The translations under genes were made by a program, and so were the position numbers. From Oxyruncus cristatus (lineage: Eukaryota > Chordata > Aves > Passeriformes > Cotingidae): DNA of 64,000 bases. Location of the stretch: contig VXAY01002210.1 of assembly GCA_013399855.1 (NCBI GenBank), positions 503,437-567,436 of the forward strand, in the 5' to 3' direction. Shown here piece by piece: positions 43,813 to 56,242 of this stretch. The notes below the pieces were generated by a model, which saw only the letters and a list, made by a program, of their open reading frames with translations, made no database searches and was not told the DNA's origin. The first letter of the stretch is position 1; the number at the start of each line of letters is the position of its first letter.

Positions 43813-46128
43813 AGGGATGGCGAAGTGCATTCCATCACAGTGCTCCCAGGACTGTTGTGTTTGTGGGACAGCAACTGTTTTGTTTTTGTTTTTGTTTTTT
43901 TTCTATACAGCTATAAAAAGAAATCCCCCCCTCCACCCCCGCTCCTGGGAGGCCGCTGTGTTTCTCTCCACTCAGGCACCAGCACCTCAGAGGTGTTGTT
44001 AAGAAATGGTATCATGGCACGGGGCATTTCGCTGCTTCCCAGTTCATTTCCACCCAATTCATCCAGTTCACAAGTGCAGAAGATGCCGTTGCTAATTGCC
44101 AGCTCTGCCAGCTCCTCCTGGGAGCTGGGAGGCAGCTGGGATTGTCCTGCCTGTTCCATCTCCAGCAGCAGGAAAGAGCTGCTGCCGCAGTCTGTGAAAC
44201 AGGACTTACATGACTCCTATTGCTGTCATGCCCGAGCATTTTACAGCCTTCAATGTGCTGTTATTGCAACTGGAGCTGAACAAAAAAAAAAAAAAATCTC
44301 CTTTTCTGGGTCACTTACAGTTCTGAATTTTCTTTTTACATTTGCCTTTACCCAGATGGGTGTTTTTGAGGAGTTGAGGAGGAAGCAGGGTTGGTCAAAT
44401 GACGAGTGTCACTTTGTTTTTCGAGGCTTTCTTGGGTAAAACGGCTTCAAAATGCAGCAAAGCTGACAGGAACTCTCAGAACATTTTCTGCTACCCTGAA
44501 GCAGGAGCGACATGGGAACCTGCTCTCGGGTCCCCTGAACACAGGGCTTGCAAGGAGCATTTATTTTTGCTATCCTGGCCCCCCTCCCTCCCAGGGAAGC
44601 TTTCAGAAGAGGTGGCCTGGGAGCCCCCAGCTTGTGAGCAGTGCTCCTGCACTCTGACAAGGCTTGTCATCTCAGGAAAGAAAGAAAGATCAAACAGGAG
44701 GATGGAGTGGGAGCTGTCACATCCACTGTACTTTTCCTGCTCAGTTCAGTTACCCTTGGGCAGGTGAAGGCTGGGACCAGCAGCTTCATCCCTTTGGTCC
44801 CAACCTACCTGTCTCCTCGCTGTTCACTCTGTGGGGATGACCTTGAGTCACGAGCGGGCAGCCTTGGCAGGGACATTTGGAGGGGCTGGGGAGAAAACGG
44901 TCAGACTTTCACCTCAGCACTGTAGTTTCCAACCCTTTTTCCCCTTTCAGGACCCTTTAGCATCAAATTAAATGTTCTGATCAATGTATTCCCCTCTACA
45001 CATACCTGGGCCCCCTTTGATTTCCAGATTCTCTCTCCACAACTCATCCTCTTTCCTCAGTGGCTCCAGAAACTTCCTTTTCTTCAAAATATCCGCTGTT
45101 TATTCCTTAGAGAAAAGCTGGGCAACTCCTCTTTCTGATGCTCTGTTACTTCTCTCCACCTTCCCAGCTTGGATAGAGAGAGCTGCAGCACCTGGAATCC
45201 CTCTTTTATACCCTCCTGGCTCCAGGTGCCAGCTTGGCTTTCGGAGAAAGCACCCTTGCAATGTGCAGCTCTGAGCCAGAGGATAAAAGCTTCCTGCTGG
45301 GATTCTGCATTTCATCTGTGATGGTGATACCAGCTGGCTTATCCCTGTGCTCCTTCCCTCCCCTGGGCCTTGGGAAAGGGAGTGCCAGGAGGGTTGAGTG
45401 CATTTTGTCGTTATCGGCCTAATACAGGAGATCTCAGTGCGTCTCAGGGGGACTTCTGAATTTCCCAGCTTGGGAGCTGCAGAGCCCATCCTGCTCCCTC
45501 CAGGCTCCCTGGAAGGCTGCATCACGAGCCTTTGACTCGCAGGAGCTGGCTCTCACTCTGGGATGACGCTGGAAGACGGAACCAGAGCCCAAGGAATCTG
45601 CGCAGGGCCGCAGGAGGTGCAGGAGCAGGGCTGTGGTGATCCCTCTGCCAAGGGAGGAGGCAGAGACGGATGTGTTTGGCACCGGTGCGTGTGCGTTTTA
45701 TTGCTGGGCACACCGGGGTGGGTGGATGGACAGCAAATAAAGGACATTTCACCTCTAGGACTGTGCCTTCTGCTGCAGAGTCAGCAATTCCTGCAGCAAA
45801 GGCCATTCCCGGTGCTGCAAAACCACGGGCAGGACGGAGGAGACATTTCTCAGTGTAAATTGCTTGAGCCAGCACAGTCATCATTGGTGCTGCCTCTTAA
45901 TTGGCAGGTGTTTAATTAGCTGAGGAATATTCCACATCTCCCCTCTAAGTCAGAAGTCAGAAATTCCCTGTGGGATGAATAATTTTCCCTCCAAAACCTG
46001 TCACTGCACCTCAGCTGAACCTCAGCACATAAAACCCAGCAGACAGTGGAGGGTGAGTTGGCACAGATGCTGCAACATCTGTCCAGTTTGGGCAAGTTGG
46101 TGGGCTGGGGGTAGAGGTGTCACTGAAA

Positions 46129-46603
46129 ATGGGAATGGAATGGATTGGGAAAGGGAATGGATTGGGAAAGGGAATGGATTGGGAAAGGGAATGGATAGGA
46201 AAGGGGCGGAAAGGGGCAGAAAGGGGCGGAAAGGAAAGGAAAGAAGAGAAGAGAAGAGAAGAGAAGAGAAGAGAAGAGAAGAGAAGAGAAGAGAAGAGAA
46301 GAGAAGAGAAGAGAAGAGAAGAGAAGAGAAGAGAAGAGAANNNNNNNNNNNNNNNNNNNNNNNNNNNNNNNNNNNNNNNNNNNNNNNNNNNNNNNNNNNN
46401 NNNNNNNNNNNNNNNNNNNNNNNNNNNNNNNNNNNNNNNNNNNNNNNNNNNNNNNNNNNNNNNNNNNNNNNNNNNNNNNNNNNNNNNNNNNNNNNNNNNN
46501 NNNNNAAAAGAAAAGAAAAGAAAAGAAAAGAAAAGAAAAGAAAAGAAAAGAAAAGAAAAGAAAAGAAAAGAAAAGAAAAGAAAAGAAAAGAAAAGAAAAG
46601 AAA
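46129..46603. repeat. Purine-rich microsatellites around assembly gap (N at 46341-46505)
   Basis: Three successive motifs: a 17-bp GGGAAAGGGAATGGATT unit, three to four copies (46129-46200); (GAGAA)n from about 46243 to 46340; 165 N; then (AAAAG)n from 46506 to 46603. Open frames of 167-253 residues over it are repeat artefacts. Confidence 0.96.
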
Positions 46604-48174
46604 AAAAGAGAAGTCAAATCCACTGCCTGGATTTCTTGGGGAACACTCTGTCCTTTCTGCTTCCAGGTGTACAGAGATACAGCAGGATGGGGAGGAGGGA
46701 GGAGAAAGCCTAATGTATAAATATTGGTGGAATTAAAGAGGTTTCCACCAGCCTCTATCTCTGCAAGCCATTTTCATTTGCAGAAAGTGGGTTTAAAAGG
46801 TTTTGATAGCAATCCCTCTTTGCATGAGCTCCAGAGGGGCTGGCAGAGGGTTTGGTTACCAGCACAGCTTTGGTTAAACACATTTGTAGCAGCAAAGCTG
46901 GGAAATGCCTCCCCCTCCTCCCCCGTGACCTGCTTTCCTGAGAAAAGCACAAGCAGATCCGTGTCTCTCCACTCAGCACCTGCTCCTTATTCCTGCTCCT
47001 TGCACAATGCCGGGGTGCTGTGTCTGCAGGTCAGGCACGTCCTCCCTCCCAGACAGATCCATTGGCAGGGCAAAGCAGGAATTAGAGCAGACCTGACTCC
47101 AGTCCCGCTGCCCACACGGAACCATCGGGCTGGCACGGCAAGGAAATCTTCCAGCAGGGAAACCTCTGCCAGCTTTGCAGGTCTGCAGCTTGATTTGTGC
47201 TTTTGCCTCCTGCCTATCCAGCCACACTTTTCCCAGGCTGGAGAAGGGAAGTTTACTCTGCTCTGCTCTGCTCTCCAGTTCCACTACAATCCCGAGCTTT
47301 CCTGCATCCCTACATCCTCACTGCTGCCGTGCCTGTCAGACTGTGACAAGGTACCATTCCCGGCAGCGTGGCTTGGAGCTGAATGCAGCTGCCTCAGTGC
47401 TGCTCTGTTCCCATCCCTCCTCAGGGATCTCACCCTCTCCCTCTGACTGAGCCGAGTTCTGCCCACCAGGGAGATGTTTACATCGACTCCCTCCAGTGAG
47501 AAAACATCTGATCAGCACCCAGGAGGGCTGGCAATGGCTTGTTCAAGGAGAGAGGGCAGCACGATCTTAAACACTAGCATTTATTTATTAGCTTTTACTC
47601 AGCCACGAGTGCTCCAGCCCCCTCACTGCATTAGCATCATCTTGATTTCCCACAGGTTTCCAACTCTTCTGCTAGTGTAAATCCAAAGCAAAACCTCTAG
47701 ATTCCTCCATACACCCACGTAAGTCAAGGCAGAAATCACACTGGTCCCATCGGAGTGGGATTTTGTGGTTTACTTTGCATTTTATTTACCCCCTCCCACC
47801 CAAAACCCCTAAAGAACCAGCATTTAATGTGACAGGACATTTATAGTGGCCATAGGCACAGCATAGCAATGAGGAGGTGGTGAGCAATGGTGCAGCATCC
47901 CTGATCCAGGATCCAAATGACCTTCAGGAACAGGCAGATGTTGCTTTCCGAAATTTAAGCTGGGAACGAGGGAGGCATTTCCACCCATTCCAGGAGCTGC
48001 CAGCTCTGCTTCACTTGGCTGCTCCGCTTCCATGAAATGCTCATTTTGTGGAATGCAGAGGAAAAGGAGGCCAAAGGGAAAGGAAGGAGCAAAGGAAAGC
48101 CCTGGCAGAGGGGAAAAAAAACTGCAGCAGAGCTCACATTAACTAAACCTTCTTGTCCTCAGAGCTGCATCCCT

Positions 48175-48176
<2 letters not shown>

Positions 48177-48207
<31 letters not shown>

Positions 48208-48230
48208 TGTGTCTGTGTGTGTGTGTGCAC
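48177..48230. repeat. (GT)n microsatellite
   Basis: About 26 GT dinucleotides with two TCTGTG interruptions. Confidence 0.95.
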
Positions 48231-48429
48231 CTGCCTCTTGCTGCCCTCTCAGCTCCAAACCACTCCTTGGGTCTGACTCGGAGCTCTCTGATGTCCAGCT
48301 GCAGCCTTGAAGTTCATTTTGACTTTAATTGGGGTGTTTCCCTGAGGTTCTGATGCTGGGACAACTGTGCCAGTGACAGCAAGGCTCAAAGCTCTGTTGG
48401 CTTGGACCATAACAAGACAGGTTAACACA

Positions 48430-48566
48430 GCCAGGTTGTGGCTGCCCCATCCCTGGGAGTGTTCCTGCTCAGGTTGGATGGGGCTTGGAGCAACGTGGTC
48501 AAATTGAAGACATCTCTGCTCATTGCTTTAAATGTCCTTTCCAACCCAAACCACTCTGTGCTTCTG
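48430..48566 (+). repeat. CR1 LINE 3' end
   Basis: GTGGCTGCCCCATCCCTGGG, TTGGATGGGGCTTGGAGCAA and CCTTTCCAACCCAAACCACT. The usual CATGGCAGGG part is partly lost. Confidence 0.9.
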
Positions 48567-48671
48567 TTGTGGTCGTTAACAAGTTTGTGTCACCCAGGAG
48601 GGGCTTATCAGAATGTTTGAAAGATATGCCAAAAAGGCCTCAGGGTTTTAAATAATTAAACCCCACGACTT

Positions 48672-49148
48672 CAGGAAGGATATTGAGGTGTTGGAGCATG
48701 TCCAGAGAGGGACAAGGAGGCTGAGGAAGGGTCTGGAGCACCATTCCCACGAGGAGAGGCTGAGGGAGCTGAGGGGCTCAGCCTAGAGAGGAGGAGGTTC
48801 AGGGGAGACCTCCTCACTCCCTACAACCCCCTGACAGGAGGGGGTAGCTAGAGGTGGTCGGGCTCTGCTCTCAGGAACCAGCAGCAGGATACGAGGGCAC
48901 AGCCCTGAGCTGTGCCAGGGGAGGTTTAGGTTGGACATGGGGAAGAAGTTCTTTCCAGAGAGAGGGATCAGCCCTTGGGATGGGCTGCCCAGGGAGGGGG
49001 TGCAGTCACCGTCCCTGGGGGTGCTGAAGCAGAGCCTGGACGTGGCACTCGGTGCCATGGGCTGGGTGCCAAGGGGGGGTTGGGGCACGGGTTGGACTCG
49101 ATGATCTCAGAGGTCTTTTCCAACCCAGCGGATTCTGTGACTCTGTGA
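48672..49148 (+). repeat. CR1 LINE 3' end (GACTCGATGATCTCAGAGG type), about 480 bp
   Basis: AGGAAGGATATTGAGGTGTT, ACGAGGAGAGGCTGAGGGAG, TGCCAGGGGAGGTTTAGGTT, TGGGCTGCCCAGGGAGGGGG, GGACTCGATGATCTCAGAGG and GATTCTGTGACTCTGTGA. Same subfamily as 34569-34968 and 50551-50812. Confidence 0.95.
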
Positions 49149-50550
49149 CCCCCGTCCAGTCCCTCCCCCCGCCTTTGCTCTCACAGGATCAGGGTCTTGG
49201 ATGCTCCACTGGGAAATGTGAGTGGCTCATGCTAAAAGGAGGTGGCATCTCATGAGCGACCTTTCCCCCGGCGATCCCGGAACTGGGATGTGCAGTGGTG
49301 CGAACTCCTAATGTGCCATGATGGGACGAACATCCTCTGCACCCAGAGCTTGAGCCCAAGGGGGACCTGCTCCACCTGCTCCAGTTTGATGGGGATGTTT
49401 GCTGGGCTCTCTTGCTCTGGGCTGTGAAGAACCAGGTGTGAAAGGTGTGCTCCCGCTTCCAGCTCACCCACCGTTCCTTTGGAGTCATTTGCAGGAGGTA
49501 AATTAGGAAATGCTCAGTGAGCAGACAGCCCCAAAGGGCTCAGCAGCTCCCCTGGATTCAGAATCATTTCAAAATACCCCCAGACTTTGTTTGTACAGTG
49601 CCAAGCCCTTCTCAAATGACTGCTTGCATCCCCTCTCCTTTACCTCAACCAACACCGGACTTGCAGTTTTTTTGGGTGATCACTTTTCCTCTGCTTTTAA
49701 TGCCCCTCCTCAGCTGGAAACACCGGGGTGTGAGGCCACCCAGAGTTCTTAGGTCCAGATATAGCTGCTGTGATCCAGTTGCATCTGTGAGTACTCTGTT
49801 CTTAGGAGATTTGTGTGGGTTTTGTGAAGTGCATTGAAGTAATTTGTACCTTTAAAGGGCTGCCTCTCCCTCTTGGTTACGGTTAATCTTTAATCCAGCA
49901 TCTTCATCTTTGCCCGCAGCACCTTAATTTGGCTTCTTGATTTAATTTCTTTTACCGTCTGCTACCTCCTCCTATTCCCAGCCTCTCTGTCATCTGCCTG
50001 ATTTATTTTTCTTTGTCTCTTTATCTGCCAGCCCTGTGCTCAGCCATTAAAATGTTCTGATTTAGGTTTCTGAGAAGCAGCACACCCTGGAGCTGCTGTT
50101 TTGGTAGCAGGAGAGCCATCCTTCTTCCCAACCTGCCCCTGGGGCCTCCTGTACTCTCTGAGACAGGGCTGGGACACTGGCAGCATTTGTGAAGTGCTGT
50201 TGGAGGTACACAGGAGCCAGTCTGGCTGTGCCTCCGTCCCTGACTTTGCCATGCAAAGTTGGGAAGAGCATCAGGATGGACTGGGCCATTTCAGAGAGGG
50301 GGAGGCTGAAAAACAGGGAGCACAAGTGAGGAGATCTGGACCACAGCTGGGATTTGCAGGCTCTTTGTTCAGAGCTAATAACACACTTCTATCTTCCTCA
50401 TTCCCTTCAGTCGCATGCAGCAGAAACTTTGGGTTCAAAATCCCAGGATGGGTAATCCTGCCACTGCCCCAGGGTTTGGTGTGAGCAACCGTGGGGTGAT
50501 GGCTGTGGTCGTTCAACCATCCTTCTGCTTCCCTAAGCATCTGTCTTTAG

Positions 50551-50812
50551 GACAAGAGGGCAAGATCTTAATCTGTGCCGGGGAGGTTTAGGTTGGATAT
50601 TAGGAAGGAATTCTTTCCAGAGAGAGGGATCAGCCCTTGGAATGGGCTGTCCGGGGAGGGGGTGGAGTCACTGTCCCTGGAGGTGTTCAAGGTGAGACTG
50701 GATGTGGCATCAGTGCCATGGGCTGGGAACCACGGCGGGGTTGGATCAAGGGTTGGACTTAATGATCTCAGAGGTCTTTTCCAACCTCGTTGATCCTGTG
50801 ATTCTATGACTC
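50551..50812 (+). repeat. CR1 LINE 3' end (CTCAGAGG type)
   Basis: TGTGCCGGGGAGGTTTAGG, GAGAGAGGGATCAGCCCTTG, CAGTGCCATGGGCTGGGAAC and TGATCCTGTGATTCTATGA. Confidence 0.95.
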
Positions 50813-52052
50813 TGCTCCCCTGAGCTCTGGCTCAGGGCTTCTGTGGAGCTGAGTCCTTTTAAGCTGTTGGGATCATCCAAGAAGTTGGAAGTGTTGAACA
50901 GTGAACAGGACACAGACCCTGGGATATCTGAGGCAGTCTGACCATACCCTGAGGAGGATGTGGGATATCCTTTCCCAGGTGTTTGCGTTGCTCTCCCTGC
51001 CTTTAATCCAAGTGCGTTTGTACATCCTTGAGGAGCCAAAGGGAACGTTTCCAGCTTGTTAACTGCTGGCTGCAATGTCCTACATTTCTTTTGGCATCTG
51101 GTACATTCAGCAAAAGCACTTACTACCTTGTTTCCCCATTCTTCCCAAGCCTCCCTTCCCATGGGATTTGAGTGTGGAGCTATGATGTCCAGGTGTAGGA
51201 AGCAGTGTGTTGTGCTAATGTGCTGGATTCCTGGGGGATATTCCCTGAAACGTTTTTGGTACATATGACAAAGCTGCTGCTTCTCACTTTGGTGGGTTGG
51301 ATGTTGTTTTCTGTGTAACCAGGAAGCTTTCCCAGTTTCTCAGAAATGACTGTGGGATGACTGGCTCCTGTTCAAGGCAGGGAATGAGGATTGCCTGGAC
51401 CACCTACGGGTTAATGCCCAGCGTGGAGCCGCGTCCTCCTCTGAACAGAAAAGCAGAGTCCCATCTTTTGGACCGTGATCCAGTTTGAGAGGGAATAAAC
51501 TGCATAACCAGCCGTGGCATCTCATGGAAATTGGGAAATTACAGCTGGAAAGCTGAGAGAGTGAGCTGAGCACTTTTGTGCCCATCTGGAAAGTACACTC
51601 TGCTATAACAGGCACTTCCAGGAGGGCCGCGCCGGGGGCTGCAACAAGTTGGTGACGGCTCCCTCAGCACAGTCCTGGCTCCTGATCCTGCTCTGCAGGG
51701 CCTGCCACGACATTTCCATGCAAACTCTCTAGTCAAGGACACCCGAGGAGCCGCCCCTGGAGAGAACCATCCTGCAAAGCCTGGATAAGCAACTGGGAAT
51801 GTCACGTGGGGGTGGGAGGGAGGCAGATCCATCACTCACTGGTTTCACCTTGTCCTCCGTTGGAAAGGAGCCCTTTATGATAATGAGAACAGCCATCCTA
51901 CTGCTCATCCTTCCACTCCCCTTTTGTCCCAGTGAGACCCTTCCCTTCCCTCAGGGAAGTCAGCTTCAGAAGGTCCCAACCCCTGCTTCCAACACTTTCA
52001 CAGCAGCTCCTGGTTTCACCTTTTTCCCAAGGTGATCCTGCTACCTGATGAA

Positions 52053-52246
52053 TTTAGGCAATACAGGGAACTGGTTGAGTCACCGTCCCTGGAGGGATTT
52101 AACAGACCTGTAGATGTGGCACTTGGGGATGTGATGTGGCACTTGGGGACATGGTTTAGTGGTGGATTTGTCAGTTCTGTATTAACAGCTGCACTCAGTG
52201 ATCTTAAAGGTCTTTTTCAACCCAAACAATCCCATGATTCTCTGAT
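52053..52246 (+). repeat. CR1 LINE 3' end (GACATGGTTTAGTGG type)
   Basis: GAACTGGTTGAGTCACCGTC, then TGTAGATGTGGCACTTGGGG, a small internal duplication of ATGTGGCACTTGGGGA, then GACATGGTTTAGTGGTGG and CCATGATTCTCTGATC. Confidence 0.92.
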
Positions 52247-52559
52247 CTTTGTTGTTCTGATACTCTGGGGAATCAGAAAAGATCCAGAGGGGCAACTTTG
52301 CCCCCAAATAAATCTTACTTATAAGATTTATCTATAATATTATACAATTTTTACTTTACTTATTAATTTTAATTATAAATCTTATTTGTGATCTTATTTG
52401 TAACTCCTATTCTAGGAGTTATGGCCTGGGCTTCTTATATTGGAGGGATCCCAGAAATGCTGTAAAGGTGCTTTAACTCTGGATAAAAATAGGGAATTTA
52501 AGAGCAGAGACCAAAGTCTTGGATGGGTAAAAAGTTGATCTGTTGTGTAAATAAACTAT

Positions 52560-52868
52560 CTGCAGGGAGGTTGTAGTGAGGGGGTGTCAAACTCTTCCTG
52601 GGTAATAAATGACAGGACAAGAGGAAAGGGACTCAAGTCGCACCAGGGGAAACTTAAATTTTATATTAGGGGAAAATTCTTCACAAAAAGGATTGTGAAG
52701 GATAGGAACAGGCTGCCCAGGGAAGCGGTGAAGTTACTATCCCTGGAAGTGTTCAAAAAACATGTGGATGTGGCACTTGAGGTCATGGTTTAGTGGTGAA
52801 CATGGTGGTGGTGCTGGGTGATGGTTTTTAAGGTCTTTTCCAACCTTAGTTATTCTATGATTTTATGA
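52560..52868 (+). repeat. CR1 LINE 3' end (GTCATGGTTTAGTGG type)
   Basis: GGGAGGTTGTAGTGAGGGG, GGACAAGAGGAAAGGGACTC, TATATTAGGGGAAAATTCTTC, GGCTGCCCAGGGAAGCGG and TTATTCTATGATTTTATGA. Confidence 0.95.
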
Positions 52869-53204
52869 AAGCAGTTCAAGGTCATCTTCTGCAGTCACCG
52901 ACAGATGAACCAACCTGGTGATACCAGAGTTTGCAGTGTAGATAAGTCTGAGAATTCTTTTTCTTTTATTCCTTAAAGCCATGAAGCCGTGGGATTATAG
53001 GGAGCTGCAGGCTTTTCTATTCCTATTTCACAGGGTTCTACAGAGGAGATTGAAAATGGCATCCTTTTAAAGGAAAAAAAAACACAAGAAAAAAAAGACT
53101 TAAAAAAAAAAAGTCTCATGATACTTCAAATCAAATTTCTGATCCTGAGTTGATGCTGAGGAAGAGACCAGATTTGTAATTATTCAGTAACCACTAGAAC
53201 TGGG

Positions 53205-53356
53205 GTCATGGAATCATAGAATGGTTTGGGTTGGAAGGGACCTGAAAGATTATCCACTTCCAACTCCCTGCCATGGGCAGGGACACCTTCCACTATCCCT
53301 GGTTGCTCAGAGCCCCATCCAGCCTGGCCTTGGACACTTCCAGGGATGGGTCAGGA
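53205..53356 (-). repeat. CR1 LINE 3' end, antisense
   Basis: GGTCATGGAATCATAGAATGG through CTGCCATGGGCAGGGACACC to ACTTCCAGGGATGGGTCAGG. Confidence 0.95.
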
Positions 53357-53766
53357 GGGAACATTTCCCCAGTTTCAGTGAGCAGGGTCTGTTGAACTGG
53401 TTTCCTCTGCAACATTAATATTGTGACACCTCAGAGGGACCTTCACGTTTGTCTCTGATTTAAAGACCAAGGACACAAGACTGAGTGCCTTTGGTTTCTC
53501 CATTTCTCCTCCAGGTAGTCGATGGTCTCACGTCTTCTGGATCAGAATTTTGACATTTGTGGCTTATGTTCAGGACTGTTCAGTGGCTCATTGAGCAGGG
53601 ATGAGGAGTCCTTGGGGGTCCATCCCAATGAAACATCTCTCCTGAGGCCGCCTTTGGAAAGGAAGTTTGGCAGGGAAGCACAGGGAAGTTTGGCAGGAAA
53701 ACTGCCATCACAGGGAATGGACCCAGTGGCCAAGTTCTTGTCTCCCATCCCACCATTCCTTGTGCA

Positions 53767-54010
53767 CTGAATCATAGAACGGTTTGGGTTGGAAAGGAAC
53801 TTAAAGCCCATCCAGTTCCAAAGCCCTGCCATGGGCAAGGACACCTTCCACTAGCCCAGGTTGCTCCAAGCCCCGTCCAACCTGGCCTTGGACACTTCCA
53901 GGGATCCAGGGGCAGCCACAGCTTCTCTGGGGAACCTGTGCCAGGGCCTCACCACCCTCCCAAGGAAAAATTTCTTCCCAATATCCCATTTAAACCTTCT
54001 CTCAGCACGT
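53767..54010 (-). repeat. CR1 LINE 3' end, antisense
   Basis: TGAATCATAGAACGGTTTGG, CCATGGGCAAGGACACCTTC, GGATCCAGGGGCAGCCACAG and TTTCTTCCCAATATCCCATT. Confidence 0.95.
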
Positions 54011-55213
54011 CCCAAACCCCATCCAACCTGTCCTTGACCGAGGCAGGTCCTTGGAGACCAAGGCATGGGGCAAGTTTCACCCACAAATGATGTCTGACTC
54101 CAGGTCCTCTTCTGGAGCTGTGGAAAACAGGGATGAAAAGAGCAAAAGTCCTCCTTAATTATCAACCACAGCCCTTGGATTTCAAACTGTGGAGTCCAAA
54201 GCCCGGGAGGCTGATGATGGTGGGAAGCTCTGAGCTCCCTCTCTGGTGGGATGGCCTGATGAGAGTCATCAGAGCTCAGCATCAGCTGTACTTCTGGAGC
54301 CTGAAAATATTATCTCCAGAGGATCTCATGAGTATTTAGGCAGCCATATGCTTTATTTCAATGGTAATATGTATTTCTTTGTGCCTTATAACATTGTTTA
54401 TGTTAATTAAGGCTTCAGACTGGATGCTGCATATGGGCTGTTTCTTTTTACTTTTTCAATTTTTTTTTTTTTTTTTCCTGGGGCTAATTTGCAGATAGAA
54501 ACCAACCTTGTCCCCCGCAAAATGCTCTGATTCAGTTACCTGTAATTATGAATTCACAGCTGGGGAAAGGTCTTGCTTTTTACCTCCTTATAACTTTGTC
54601 TTCCTGTCCCTCCTTCTCCCACGCACAAAAAGAAAATCTCAAATATTTCCCACGGGTCACCACTGTTTTCTTAAGTGACTATTATCCTAATTTTGATTGT
54701 GTCAGTTGTGAAATAAATCACCCCAAACCACCTTGAATTACGGGTTTCTGAAGAAATAAAATAAAATTAATATTCCTGCTCTGGTTTCATTTTCCTTGCA
54801 CCGATCAAATGGATTAATAGTAGGCTTTTTTTTTTCTCTCTCCTTTTTTCCACTTTCATTGTTTTTCATTAATTTAATAGTAGTTGTTAATCTGATTATT
54901 GTTCCTTTCAAACTGACAGAAAATGGTTCTGTTCAGTGCCAGGTCTGTGCTGTTGGGGTAGAGGTGAAAAAAAGGGTATCAGTGCCAAGCAAAGCTCCTG
55001 AGACTAAGCCACTTCAGTAGTTGAGTGTGAAGTTTCATAGTGGCTCAAAAGACCTGCTTTTTTTTTTTTCCTTTCTGTGAAGAAACCAGGAAACCCAGCA
55101 CAGGGTGTAGGGATGTATTTATTGACTCCTTACTCCAAACACCAGAGCTCTATCAGTGCCCTCTCACAGGTCTGTATCCATTTGCATCTCCTTTGTGGGC
55201 CTCAGTTTCCTTC

Positions 55214-55438
55214 TCATGGAACGGTTTGGGTTGGAAAGAACCTTCAAGATCATCCAGTTCCGAGGGCAGGGACACCTTCCACTAGCCCAGGTTGCTCCAA
55301 ACCCCATCCAAGCTGGCCTTGGACATTTCCAGGGATCCAGGGACAGCCCCAGCTACTCTGAACAATCTTTGGCAGTGTCTCAACTCCCTCATGGGAAAAA
55401 ATGTCTTCCTTAAATGTAGCTTGAATCTCCCCTCTTTT
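55214..55438 (-). repeat. CR1 LINE 3' end, antisense, left part of an interrupted element
   Basis: CTCATGGAACGGTTTGGGTT, a deletion over CCTGCCATG (CCGAGGGCAGGGACACC), GGGATCCAGGGACAGCCCC and CTTGAATCTCCCCTCTTTTAG. From 55439 it continues into the inverted-repeat arm. The matching right part resumes at 55858. Confidence 0.92.
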
Positions 55439-55857
55439 AGTTTAAAGCCATTCCCCTTTGTCCTGTCCCTCCACCCTTTGTCCAAAGTCCCTCTCCAGCT
55501 CTCCTGAAGCCCCTTTAGGCACTGGAAAGGGCTCTCAGGTCTCCCCAGAGCCTTTTTTTCCTCCAGGCTGACCAAACCCAGCTCTCCCAGCCTGGCCTTT
55601 CATCCTTAACTCTCCCCTCAACTTTACAGCCTTTCACACCAGCCAGAAATGCTCAGAGCTCTGCTGCTGAAATCATCAGGTCTGTGCACACCCACAGGCA
55701 CCCCCTGCCCCAAAGGAATCTCAACTGTCTTCAAAACTGTGAAAACATTTGCCTCAACATCACTTCCAATCCCAAAGTCCAGCTTTACTCATTTCCCAGC
55801 TTTCAAAGTAGAGTGGGACAGATCTGGGCCAGACATCAACTGAAGTGAACCTCGTCC
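55439..55857 (-). repeat. Inverted repeat arm 1 (419 bp), partner of 59728-60146
   Basis: Reverse complement of 59728-60146 with five mismatches seen by direct comparison (98.8 %). The first 150 bp or so are CR1-derived (CCCCTTTAGGCACTGGAAAGG); the remaining 260 bp or so are not a CR1 part I recognise. A chance 64-residue frame (starts MLRALLLKSSG) is identical in both arms. Confidence 0.95.
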
Positions 55858-56242
55858 TTATGTGCAGCTTGAATCTCCCCTCTTTTAGTTTAAAACTGTT
55901 CCCCTTTGTCCTGTCCCTCCATCCCTTGTCCAAAGTACCTCTCCAGCTCTCTTGGAGATCCTTTAGGCACTGGAAGTGGATCCAAGGTCTCCTTGGAGCC
56001 TTCTGTTCTCCAGGTGAGCACCCCCAGCTCTCCCAGCCTGGCTCCAGAGCAGAGGGGCTTCAGCCCTTGGAACATCTCCATGGCCTCCTCTGGACTCATT
56101 CCAACAGGTCCATGTCATTCCTGTGCTGAGGATCCCAGAGCTGGACACACCACTCCAGGTGGGATTTCACCAGAACACAGCAGAGGGGGAGAATCCTCTC
56201 CCCCAACAGGCTGGAGGTGCAGCCCAGGACAGGTTGACTTTC
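55858..56242 (-). repeat. CR1 LINE, antisense, right part of the interrupted element
   Basis: AGCTTGAATCTCCCCTCTTT, CCTCCATCCCTTGTCCAAAG, CTCTCCCAGCCTGGCTCC, GAGGGGCTTCAGCCCTTGG and GAGCTGGACACACCACTCC. It lacks the CR1 3' end, which is found to the left of arm 1. Confidence 0.92.

Noticed and set aside
45100..45274. LLSTFPAW-like phrase as a possible GPS end exon
   Set aside because: There is no C-x-C before it, no acceptor in the required phase, and no following transmembrane sequence.
45975..46736. Frames of 167-253 residues rich in Lys/Glu/Arg or Phe/Leu/Ser
   Set aside because: They run through purine microsatellites and N bases.
46724..47446. A 240-residue open frame on the + strand just after the purine array
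   Set aside because: It has no domain, no repeat structure, no hydrophobic or signal pattern, many Cys/Ser/Pro from C/T-rich sequence, and overlapping frames of similar kind on the other strand. In 64 kb and six frames a frame of this length can arise by chance.
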